A stretch of 64,000 nt of DNA, from NCBI GenBank assembly GCA_947247005.1, contig OX365949.1, positions 1,684,001 to 1,748,000 of the forward strand, read 5' to 3'. Made by a program: the position numbers and the translations under genes. This document shows positions 45,806 through 55,962 of this stretch, piece by piece. This DNA is from Spisula solida (Eukaryota > Mollusca > Bivalvia > Venerida > Mactridae). Positions within the stretch are counted from its first letter, which is position 1; each line of letters starts with the position of its first letter. The notes under the pieces were generated by a model. That model did not search any database, was not told the origin of the DNA, and worked only from the letters and a program-made list of their open reading frames with translations.

Positions 45806-47308
45806 GTTATTTCCCTTGATAACTGTATTCTATACTGAGCAAATGTTCCAACTAGACCCCTTGATAACTGTATTTTATACTGAGCAAATGTTCCAACTAG
45901 ACCCCTTGATAACTGTATTCTATACTGAGCAAATGTTCCAACTAGACCCCTTGATAACTATATTTTATACTGAACAAATGTTCCAACTAGACCCCTTGAT
46001 AACTGTATTTTATACTGAGCAAATGCTCCAACTAGACCCCTTGATAACTATATTTTATACTGAGCAAATGTTCCAACTAGACCCCTTGATAACTATATTT
46101 TATACTGAGCAAATGTTCCAACTAGACCCCTTGATAACTGTATTCTATACTGAGCAAATGTTCCAACTAAACCCCTTGATAACTGTATTCTATACTGAGC
46201 AAATGTTCCAACTAGACCCCTTGATAACTGTATTCTATACTGAGCAAATGTTCCAACTAGACCCTTTGATAACTGTATTTTATACTGAGCAAATGTTCCA
46301 ACTAGACCCCTTGATTACTGTATTTTATACTGAGCAAATGTTCCAACTAGACCCCTTGATTACTGTATTCTATACTGAGCAAATGTTCCAACTAGACCCC
46401 TTGATAACTGTATTCTATACTGAGCAAATGTTCCAACTAGACCCCTTGATAACTGTATTCTATACTGAGCAAATGTTCCAACTAGACCCCTTGATAACTG
46501 TATTCTATACTGAGCAATTTTCCAACTAGACCCTTTGATAACTGTATTTTATACTGAGCAAATGTTCCAACTAGACCCCTTGATTACTGTATTTTATACT
46601 GAGCAAATGTTCCAACTAGACCCCTTGATTACTGTATTCTATACTGAGCAAATGTTCCAACTAGACCCCTTGATAACTGTATTCTATACTGAGCAAATGT
46701 TCCAACTAGACCCCTTGATAACTGTATTCTATACTGAGCAAATGTTCCAACTAGACCCCTTGATAACTGTATTTTATACTGAGCAAATGTTCCAACAAGA
46801 CCCCTTGATAACTGTATTCTATACTGAGCAAATGTTCCAACTAGACCCCTTGATAACTGTATTCTATACTGAGCAAATGTTCCAACTAGACCCCTTGATA
46901 ACTGTATTCTATACTGAGCAAATGTTCCAACTAGACCCCTTGATAACTGTATTCTATACTGAGCAAATGTTCCAACTAGACCCCTTGATTACTGTATTCT
47001 ATATTGAGCAAATGTTCTAACTAGACCCCTTGATAACTGTATTCTATACTGAGCAAATGTTCCAACTAGACCCCTTGATTACTGTATTCTATATTGAGCA
47101 AATGTTCCAACTAGACCCCTTGATAACTGTATTCTTTACTGAGCAAATGTTCCAACTAGACCCCTTGATAACTGTATTCTATACTGAGCAAATGTTCCAA
47201 CTAGACCCCTTGATTACTGTATTCTATACTGAGCAAATGTTCCAACTAGACCCCTTGATTACTGTATTCTATACTGAGCAAATGTTCCAACTAGACCCCT
47301 TGATTGTT
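45806..47308 (+). repeat. 45-bp minisatellite, about 33 copies
   Basis: The unit ccccttgataactgtatt, then ctatactgagcaaatg, then ttccaactaga is 45 bp, giving 15-residue PLITVFYTEQMFQLD repeats in three consecutive open frames (241, 161 and 104 codons). A one-base deletion near 46516-46520 and a TAA near 47010 break the frame. The variant order ttttat/gattac around 46261-46375 recurs at 46529-46643, about 269 bp away. This shows that a six-unit block carrying the deletion junction was duplicated. Not a gene. Confidence 0.95.
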
Positions 47309-47494
47309 ATGGTATATTTTTGTCTGAGATGGAAAAAGGTATAAATAAATGAAATAATTTGAACAATTATTTATTATCTCATAACAAAATTTATTATTCA
47401 ACAACAGATAACGAACGCCCATCGCATAAAACCGACCTTTACAACTTGACCCTTCGAGTTAAAAGTCACAAGCTTTCAATAGCGTGTATGTCCA
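47309..47494. other. No gene seen
   Basis: Junction between the 45-bp array and the transposase fossil. It may still belong to the transposon 3' end. Confidence 0.3.
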
Positions 47495-47760
47495 TCGCTT
47501 GACCAAATGACTGCTAAGTACCGGCTACGCATGGATCAGATGTAAGGTAGAATTTACGACAGGCCATTCCCTGACGATAACTTGCTGCAATTCCTGCAGA
47601 TTTTGTGGAGCAACCAGAAGTCGTCTGATGCGTCGATTAAGCTTGTCATGGTAGGCCTAACATTGTAGTACATTTCTAGTACTGGCAGCTGTGTGACTAG
47701 TAGCTCCGTCGTACATGGGGGTAAAACCACATGTGCATATTATGTATAGTCACCCAGTCA
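47495..47760 (-). pseudogene. Tc1/mariner-like transposase fossil
   Basis: On the minus strand a frame reads DGATSHTAAS and then TRNVLQ (about 47710 down to 47663), which corresponds to the second catalytic aspartate block (QDGA-x-xHTA) of Tc1-like DDE transposases. After a TAG it continues KLNRRIRRL and APQNLQELQQVIVREW (about 47640-47555), the usual C-terminal motif. The segment between them that should hold the third acidic residue (SPDLNPIEH region) is deleted. Further downstream are stops. Upstream N-terminal domains could not be followed. Inactive remnant, unrelated in position to the MITE at 42017. Confidence 0.75.
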
Positions 47761-48454
47761 TGACTATTGAAAACGAGTATGTAGTGCCATAACACAAGAA
47801 ATCAACCGTGTCTATGCGTTATTTATCAGGGCCGATCAGGTCTTCGGTGCTAGGTACACTACACTTACGGTTCGAACGTACTTGTTCAGAAGGTCTGTGA
47901 GATAGTGCTAACATGACCTACAAACACTCGTGCAACCTGCAACAGTAATCAATATCAATAGGAAAACATGCATAACATTTCTCCCAATGGTAACTTAATG
48001 TTTTAAACAAGAATGACCAATTTTAAAACAAAAAATAAAGAAAAAAGCGTCCTTTACCTGATTCCATGATGTTCAAGCTTTCAACATTCCAATAGCATGT
48101 GCTCTGTCTTCGTTCCACATACAAAACCTATTGTATTTGTTTTAATAATTTTATGTTATTCAGTTCGGCGTGTCTATAGGCTATAAGAAAAAAGTATGAG
48201 AATTTAAATTTCGGACAATGGCTGGCTTCCGCATGTGAAATTCCCGGAACTTGACATTCTTGTATTTTCACGAATGTCGATATATGATATAGTGTTCACG
48301 ATTTCAGAACAATACTTTTGAAAATGGAATACTAATAGAAATTTTAGAAATGTCTAGTTGGAAAATTTGTTCAGTGTTTTAGGTTTAAATAACACCGACT
48401 CCTTTTCTGTTTAGCTTTACTTATAACTGTGTATTCTCAATCAGATGTTCCAGT
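47761..48454. other. Possible remainder of the Tc1-like element; no gene
   Basis: Less AT-rich than its surroundings up to about 47950, which could be decayed transposase sequence, but I cannot align it. The rest shows nothing. Confidence 0.35.
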
Positions 48455-48960
48455 AGCAGCACCAATGGTTTCGATTGGTTGATTGTCTGATGTTAGTTCA
48501 TTTACTTCAAGCTTCTAATTGGTTGATTGTCTAGTGTTAGTTTGAGGACCAGTCACAAAACTCAAGCTTCTAATTGGTTGATTGTCTAGTGTTAGTTTGA
48601 GGATCAGTCACAAAACTCAAGCTTCTAATTGGTTGATTGTCTGATGTTAGTTTGAGGACCAGTCACAAAACTCAAGTTTCTAATTGGTTGCTTGTCTGAT
48701 GTTAGTTTGAGGACCAGTCACAAAACTCAAGCTTCTAATTGGTTGATTGTCTGATGTTAGTTTGTAGACCAGTCACTAACTCAAGCTTTTCATTGGTTGA
48801 TTGTCTGATGTTTGTTTTTAGACCAGTCACTAACTCAAGCTTTTCATTGGCTCATTGTCTGACGAGTCACTAATTTGAAGCTTTTCATTGGCTCATTGTC
48901 TGATGTTAGTTTGTAGACCAGTCACAAAACTTTACCTTCTGATTGGCTGACTATAATTGC
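48455..48960 (+). repeat. 55-bp tandem repeat with ATTGG in each unit
   Basis: The unit caagcttctaattggttg, then attgtctagtgttag, then tttgaggaccagtcacaaaact is 55 bp, exact at 48508, 48563 and 48618. It decays to shorter variants toward 48960, with about nine units in all. Each unit carries ATTGG (inverted CCAAT, an NF-Y-type core) and a TTGATTG/TCATTG word. It lies 2.5 kb upstream of the second candidate exon. Confidence 0.9.
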
Positions 48961-50364
48961 CTTTGCTTTAAAATTGACCAATGGCATGGCTGCAGCTCAA
49001 AAGATGTGATGGAATTAATCGCATGAATAAAGATTTTGTGGAAAGATAAATTAAGTGCATGTCATTATGTGGTTACGTGATTTTCTTTCTCAAATGTGCA
49101 AAGTGCATTTGCAAGATTGCATAATGCAATTGTATCTTGGCAAAATTGAATTACCTTGCATAACAAATCTTTATTGATCATTAATAAACTTCACAGCAGA
49201 TTTAGAAAGTTTGTTTTGAAGGACAAGATATACTTTGACACACTGAGAATAACATCTTTATAGATATGAAGATTTCTACAGTAGCTAGGTCTTATAAGAT
49301 AAGTTTTTTTATAGGTATTGGGAAAAGAACTATTTTAAAGCTTTGAGCGACTATCAGCTGTCTATATTATCTGGATTTAGAGAAAGCAGGATGCGTTCTT
49401 TTTGTTGGGTAAACAATGTGCAGTTAAAATGTTCAGATATTTTAATCAAGAATATGATAGCGATTATGTGGCACTATTGGGCGTAATGGAATCCTAATAT
49501 AGAATTTCTGATCGGATGTTTTTGTCTTTGTAACTTGATTGAAGCTGTGTTATTTCTGTGAGATATTTTTTTTTATCTTGCACAATCAGTGAATTGGAAA
49601 TTCCTGGTAACGTGATTCTGTGTGCGGTATCAATGTGATTGATCTAAATATATATAGGATGTGTAAATAAGTAGTTAACTGATCAGAGGATTTTACCTAG
49701 AACTCATAGCAGGAACTAACATTGTGTAATATAGGTGTTTTTCACAATGATTGGAATATTTTGTGTTGCAGCTAGGAGTTATAAAAGTTATATTTTATGC
49801 TAGAGAATCAGCGTTACGGATATTACAGCTCAGTTAGTGGTTAGAGGTGGGGCTAAATGGTGGGATGTAATTATAAAGAAGATAGATGAAATTATAAGAA
49901 TTTGTTGTAGAATAATTGGTCCAAGTTAATGACACTTCAGTCTAATTAACTCTTTTAAGTTTTAATTAAGGGAGACTTTGAGAGATTATGGTGTTTATTT
50001 TTTATTATAAAAATATTTCATGTGGGGATTTCCAGTAGCTTTTATATGAGTATAATCGGTTAATGTTATACCATTTCGCGTACTATCTTAATATTGCTCT
50101 TTGGTTGAAGCATTTGACTTCAAATTCGTGCATTTCAATTTTTGCAAATTTCCTGTTCAATACTTCCTCCTATACATGCACACCTGTATGTAATTGAATC
50201 AAGTTAAAACAACTTTTTATGATATCTGTATGATGTTTTTTTCACGTCTATAGATGTTTGCAATTTTGTGCCAAAACATTAATATTTAGCAAATAATGTT
50301 TAGTTTTAGCGAAATTGATTTATCTTGATTTATGAGACAAATTAACAAAATTATGTTTAGTTTA
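48961..50364. other. No gene seen
   Basis: AT-rich sequence upstream of the second candidate exon. No core promoter could be fixed. Confidence 0.4.
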
Positions 50365-50640
50365 AGCTTGCTCACCTAAGCACAACATCGAGGTGCACAC
50401 AATTGTCTCTAGGGGTAACATGCTGCATTCACACAATCTTCATCTAACCTGGTCACAAGATTTGTACCTTAATTACATCTGGGCCAATTGTGCAACTTAG
50501 TCAACTGCATGGGGTCAAAGACTAGATCATTCATTACAGATCACTTCAGGTCAAATAAAAGAAAAACTTTAATTGTCTCTAGAGATGAAATTCTTGATCT
50601 TACATTGAATTGAAATCTTTGGCCTTTTTAAATCTAGGCT
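50365..50640 (+). repeat. Degraded GTCA-type dispersed repeat
   Basis: Opens with gcttgctcacctaagcac and contains acctggtcacaagatttg, gcatggggtcaaagac and two copies of aattgtctctag. Recognisable but strongly diverged from 52885-54256. Confidence 0.55.
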
Positions 50641-51437
50641 ACTTCGTTAGTATCTCCAATTGGATTCTAATTGATGCTTAATTAATGACCTTTGAAATTT
50701 TTAAAATATGTAATTATTTTACTGATTTTTTAGTATTTGCAAATTTGCTTTCTCTTCCACAAGCTAACTCTTGACCAGAATCTGATATCTGAAAACTTCG
50801 TCTTAAGGCAAATTTGAGGCACTTGCAAAAATAGCAAAAATAAAGTGTATAAGACGTTTTATTGTATTGAAACTTACAAAAGTGTTGTTCACATTTTGGA
50901 AAATAATTATTTAAAATACTTGGAATTATATCCTGTTTGATGACAAGACATATTATCTAAACGAGATTTGGGAATTCCCTAATGACTGAGTTTCAATTAT
51001 TTTGTCAAATTTTGCTAACAAATGTTAATAATGCATGCACAATTGGGGAAAGGCTTACTTGGAGAAGTTAAACATATTGTAGGAACTTTAAGCTATTTGG
51101 GAAAATTACTCTGCTGATAGAACTATCTATAATGTTAGGTTTGTTTTTCATCCAGATGATGAAACTATTTGAACATAACTTGATTCTTATTAAATTAGTT
51201 TTGTCGTTGGGAGGTTTTTGATTGTGTAAGCATTATGTTACCACGAGGTTGATTGAACTTTTATAGGTTACAAAAGATCAGTTAAACAATCAGTTAGCGA
51301 AGTACATTACGAAGTACATTACTGGTAAACATGCGTGACAGTATGATGTTTATTATTACCAAATAATTATATACCGAATAACAATTACCTCTTTGACTAC
51401 TTATCTGAAGTAAGTTAGATAAGACGAGAGAGATAAA
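50641..51437. other. Upstream flank of second candidate exon
   Basis: AT-rich. A short duplication gaagtacattac lies at 51299-51322. It may contain the transcription start and 5' untranslated region, but no TATA or initiator can be assigned with confidence. Confidence 0.35.
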
Positions 51438-51681
51438 ATGGTGAAAAAATTCAGTATCGAGGAGGTACCTGAGAGGAACAATATTCCTCTGGAACCCTTA
51501 AATCCAGCGGAAATAGAAGTGACTAAAGAGACTAACGGTACATCGGAGGAACCTCTGTTACAAAAAGAAGAAATCGCCGAAAGTCCCACACATGGAATTG
51601 AACCTTTACCAACTATCACTGTAACAACAGATAATGGGGACCATGTTTTCACCAGAATTAAAGTCAGTGCCGATGATGAAG
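51438..51681 (+). CDS. Candidate alternative first coding exon (KFSI motif)
   Basis: The ATG at 51438 sits in a good Kozak context (ataaaATGG). The frame reads MVKKFSIEEVPERNNIPLEP and then an acidic, Glu/Pro/Thr-rich stretch to residue 81 (…HVFTRIKVSADDE). GAAG|GTGATT after 51681 is a plausible splice donor. Without splicing the frame ends two codons later (GAT TAA). The donor phase is 1, the same as the exon at 13809-13923. KFSI at residues 4-7 fits the [R/K]-F-x-[V/I] SPAK/OSR1 docking motif. The composition suits a disordered cytosolic N-terminus, with no signal peptide and no membrane segment. It could equally be a small single-exon protein of 83 residues. Family assignment is inference. 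Confidence 0.5.
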
Positions 51682-52688
51682 GTGATTAATGTTTTTTTAT
51701 CGAAATGTTGTTAATTATTGTTGTTGTTATTGACATTTTGTTGTTGAAGATGATCCTGATGATGATTTTGTTGATTTGTTGTTAGCAGTGATAATTATGA
51801 TGTGTTAACAAGGCCGTTATTGGTGAAAATAGAAATTCTTGCTGTAGAGATTCTGAAACTGTCACGGCTTTATCTTGGGTCTTGCAAAGGTTAGTTCACA
51901 GACTGCAACATACCAAGGTCATTAAATTATAAAGAATATCTCACTTGCTTTGTGCTCAACACAGTTTAAGTTCCAGGTAATTTCTAGTTTATCCAGGATA
52001 TTGGGACTGGTAGCTAGTTTACATATGTAGCAGTATTGGGAATGTTGACAGTTTCTGGAACTACTTGAATGCGGATTCACATAGCAGCCTAAAGGCGGTT
52101 AATTTTGTATTAAGAAATGGGCAATGGTAGTAATAAGAGGCTTAAACGCCTCCAAAAAATGGTTTCTGAATTGTATTCTCTCTTCCAATTTCAGTATGTC
52201 ATCACTAAGTGATCTTATTCTAATTTAATTGCTCAGTCAGAAATTTTGTTAGCAAAAATTTGTGGTATAATTTGAAACGTCTCAGATTCTGTAAAATTGT
52301 TACGCAGAAAATCATTTATCATCGATGTTACATAATGTTCACTTAAACCATGCAGAGAAATAACTTCCCCTGTAATTTCATCCGTCAAGAAATTAATTCA
52401 GGCAAGAAATGTCCCCTCCTAACATGCTGCATGTAAAACCTATTCACTGGAAACCCAGAGTCTTCTCACCCAAGTTCTCTAATTTGGATTTATTTGAATT
52501 CTCACAACTCTGGTTAAAAAAAAAGTTCTGACGAATGAGATTAATCAAGGACTAATACCTTAATTTTTTTGCAGAAATAGCGGAGAAAATTGAATTGGAG
52601 TAGTAACGCTATATTAGTATTTATTTTCTCTTTTTGTGACATTCGTGATAAAGGTTGATAATTAATCTTACAGTAGACTTTTTATGCA
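51682..52688. other. No gene seen
   Basis: Immediately downstream are (ttgttg)n-like sequences at 51710-51785. The remainder is AT-rich presumed intron with no recognised exon. Confidence 0.45.
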
Positions 52689-52879
52689 CCGGCATCTACT
52701 GACGCAGGAGGCATATAGTGATTGCCTTGTTCGTTCGTTCGTTTGTTCGTCCGTTTGTTTATTGTTCCATTGAAAATGTTAACCAAAATGTTCAAGCTTT
52801 TGAAACTAAAATATTTTCGAAGTGCATCAAGGCATTGCTTTCAAACTTGTGGCATACTTTTTAGCAAAGTGGCAAGGTG

Positions 52880-53634
52880 AGCTTTGTGATTGTTAGCTCA
52901 CCTGAGCACGAAGTGCTCAAGGTGAGCTTTTGTGATCACCCTTTTGTCCGTCGTGCGTCGTGCGCCGTCTGCCATGCGCCGTCAACAATTGGACTGTTAA
53001 CACTCTAGAGGTCATAAATTTCACTTAATCTTTTTTAAACTTGGTCACAATGTTTGTCTCTATGAAATCTAGGTCAAGTTCGGAATTGGGTCTTCTGGGG
53101 TCAATAACTAGGTCACTAGGTCACATCAAAGAAAAACCTTGTTAACACTCTAGAGGTCACATTTTTTACATAATCTTAATGAAACTTGGTCAAAATTTAT
53201 GTCTTAATGAAATCTAGGTCAAGTTTGTAATTGGGTCATCTGGGATCAAAAACTAGGTCACCAGGTCACATCAAAGAAAAACCTTGTTAACACTCTAGAG
53301 GTCACATTTTTCTACATAATCTTAATGAAACTTGGTCAAAATTTATTTTTCTATAAAATCTAGGTCAAGTTTGTAATTGGGTCATCTGGGGTCAAAAACT
53401 AGGTCACCAGGTCACATTGAAGAAAAACCTTGTTAATGCTCTAGAGGTCACATTTTTTACCTAATCTATATGAAACTTGGTCACAATGTGTGGCTTTATT
53501 TTATTTTGGTCAAGTTTACATCTGGGTCATCTGGGGTCAAAAACTAGGTCACAATGTCACATTGAAGAAAAACCTTGTAAATACTCTAGAGGTCACATTT
53601 TTTCAGGTGAGCGCTATAGGGCCAATGGCCCTCA
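52880..53634 (+). repeat. GTCA-type dispersed tandem repeat, copy A (145-bp units)
   Basis: Head: ttagctcacctgagcacg, then aaggtgagcttttgtgatc, then gtcgtgcgtcgtgcgccgtc. Units start accttgttaacactctag at 53136, 53281, 53427 and 53572, a 145-bp period. Each contains aaacttggtcaaaattt, aatctaggtcaagttt and ctggggtcaaaaactagg. The tail caggtgagcgctatagg, then ccaatggccctcatg pairs with the head as an imperfect inverted end (aggtgagc/gctcacct). Non-coding. Confidence 0.8.
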
Positions 53635-54255
53635 TGTTTTTTGTCCGTCGTCCGTCTGTCAGTCCGTTAGCTTTTTCACCGTTAACACTCTAGCACTCTC
53701 AATTTTGCTTTGATCTTCATCAAACTTGGTCAGTAGTTGTATCTCAATGAAAAATAGGTCAAGTTGGTACTTTGGTCATGTGGGGTCAAAAACTAGGTCA
53801 AAAGGTCAAATAATAGGAAAACTTTGTTAACACTCTGGAGGCCACATTTTTGCTGTAATCTTCATGATGTTTGGTCAAAATGTGTATCTTGATAACCTTA
53901 AGGTCAAGTTTGAAGTTGGGTTAAGTGGGGTCAAAACTAGGTTGAAAGGTTAAATAGTAAAAAAAACTTTATTAACACTCTTGAGGCCACTTTTTTGTTT
54001 TTATCTTCATCAACTTTGGTCAAAGTGTTAATCGTGACGACTTTAAGGTCACTTTCGAAGTTGGGTCATGTGAGGTCAAAAACTAGGTCATTATGTCAAA
54101 TAATAGCAAAACCTTGTTTACACTCTGGAGCCCACATTTTTGCTTTAACCTTCATTAAGTTTAGTCAAAATGTTTATCTTGATGACCTTGAGGTCAAGTT
54201 CGAAGTTCGACCATGTTTAGCAGGTGAGCGCCCCAGGATCTATGATCCTCTTGTT
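53635..54255 (+). repeat. GTCA-type dispersed tandem repeat, copy B
   Basis: Starts directly after copy A with ttttttgtccgtcgtccgtc and runs through three to four more diverged units (gttaacactctggaggcc, then atcttgatgaccttgagg). It ends caggtgagcgccccagg, then atgatcctcttgttt. Copies A and B are head-to-tail but belong to distinguishable subfamilies. Confidence 0.75.
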
Positions 54256-54398
54256 TACCATCATAAATACCTTACATTGTCAACGCCATGTAGCACATAT
54301 TATCCAGCATTTCTACAGAATTATGGCCCCTGATTAACTTAGCTAGTTATTATGGATAAGACTCGCAGTCACCGGAGCATTTAACACTGTCTTGTTTA

Positions 54399-55024
54399 AT
54401 ACCATATTTAAAGTTTTGAAGTTTTGTGTGCTGTATGTATACTGTATGTGTTAGGTTCTGTTTGTGTGCTGTATGTATCTGTGGGTATCATATTGTATGC
54501 TTCTGCAAAGATATCTAGATCAAATTGACAATTGGGTCATCTGGGGATAAAAATGATGTCATAGAATTTACCGGCTCACTGCCCAAACTATACAGGTTCT
54601 CTTGTGAGCATTTTAGTGTCAATGGCCTTCTGGTTATTTAGTACTAATTTAGTCAAGCAAGTTCTTATATGCATATTTGTCCATTTCATGACTGCTATTT
54701 TAAAGCCATTATTATAGTAACATAGGATCATTATAATTGAAAATTATGAAATTAATGATCAAATATTCCAAGCCGATGTTTCATGTGATCTTCGGGAGTC
54801 TTCCATTCCTTACTTAAAACCACAATACTCAGGGGTTCCATTTGACTCGGGAGTAGGGGTTTTAAATTGACCCTTGTAATCTTCAGAAAGCCACATTTTG
54901 ACCCTCAAGATATTGGTTTGAAGGGTCATTTTCACTTAAAATCATAGGTATTTTATATTTAAAATGGTAAAATTGAATAAAAAGTATTGAGATTGAGCAG
55001 GTAGTGGAACCCATGAATACTCTA
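54399..55024. other. No gene seen
   Basis: Contains a short module reminiscent of the GTCA family (tctagatcaaattgac, then gggtcatctggggat) at 54512-54550; otherwise nothing. Confidence 0.4.
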
Positions 55025-55765
55025 GCTCAGGTAATAAAGCTACAACCAACACTACACATGTATGATGCTCAGGTAATAAAGCTACAACCATATCTACGCA
55101 CGTATGATGCTCAGGTAATAAAGCTACAACCATATCTACACACGTATGATGCTCAGGTAATAAAGCTACAACCATCACTACACACGTATGTTGCTCAGGT
55201 AATAAAGCTACAACCATATCTACACACGTATCATGCTCAGGTAATAAAGCTACAACCATATCTACACACGTATGATGCTCAGGTAATAAAGCTGCAACCA
55301 TCACTACACACGTATCATGCTCAGGTAATAAAGCTACAACCATATCTACACACGTATGATGCTCAGGTAATAAAGCTACAACCATCACTACACACGTATC
55401 ATGCTCAGGTAATAAAGCTACAACCATATCTACACACATATGATGCTCAGGTAATAAAGCTACCATATCTACACACGTATGATGCTCAGGTAATAAAGCT
55501 ACCATCACTACACACGTATGATGCTCAGGTAATAAAGCTACAACCAACACTACACATGTATGATGCTCAGGTAATAAAGCTACCATCACTACACACGTAT
55601 GATGCTCAGGTAATAAAGCTACAACCATATCTACACATGTATGATGCTCAGGTAATAAAGCTACCATCACTACACACGTATGATGCTCAGGTAATAAAGC
55701 TACCATCACTACACACGTATGTTGCTCAGGTAATAAAGCTACAACCATCACTACACACGTATGTT
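55025..55765 (+). repeat. 42/36-bp minisatellite, about 18-19 copies
   Basis: The unit caggtaataaagctacaa, then ccatatctacacacgtatg, then atgct is 42 bp. A 36-bp variant lacks six bases after aagcta. Both lengths are multiples of three, so open frames run through on both strands (255 and 291 codons). Each unit carries CAGGTAATA, close to a splice-donor core. Confidence 0.95.
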
Positions 55766-55962
55766 GATTGATTAATATACAAATATTTACGTTTTGTTTA
55801 AGTGTTAATTTAAACAAGAAATCTTTTATGGGGATTCAAGTTTAACATGTCTTTCATTTTAACTTACATGTACTGTTTGATTGTGTTTTGTCGGAACCAT
55901 ATTTAAAGCCTTTCGTAACAATGTGTTTTTTTGACAGATTAAAGTACTGTAAAAGTATTTAT
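55766..55962. other. No gene seen
   Basis: Short spacer between two minisatellites. Confidence 0.4.

Larger units (their letters stand above)
52689..54398 (+). mobile_element. Dispersed element 'AGGCATATAGTGATT', 52-kb copy, split by GTCA repeats
   Basis: The left part 52689 to about 52865 reads gcaggaggcatatagtg, then (ttcg)n, then gaaaatgttaaccaaaatg. The right part about 54256-54398 reads ttaccatcataaatacc, then tggcccctgattaactt, then aacactgtcttgttt. Both align in order with the 28003-28690 copy, whose corresponding junction is ttgttaaccatcatattc. The intervening 52866-54255 is therefore an insertion of two GTCA-type units. Confidence 0.7.

Noticed and set aside
45804..47344. Three long plus-strand frames encoding 15-residue repeats
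   Set aside because: Unit length (45 bp) is a multiple of three, so any stop-free unit gives a long frame. Frames begin and end within the array, and a deletion breaks them without compensation.
54942..55817. Long open frames on both strands over the 42/36-bp array
   Set aside because: Both unit lengths are divisible by three; open frames on both strands at once argue for composition, not coding.
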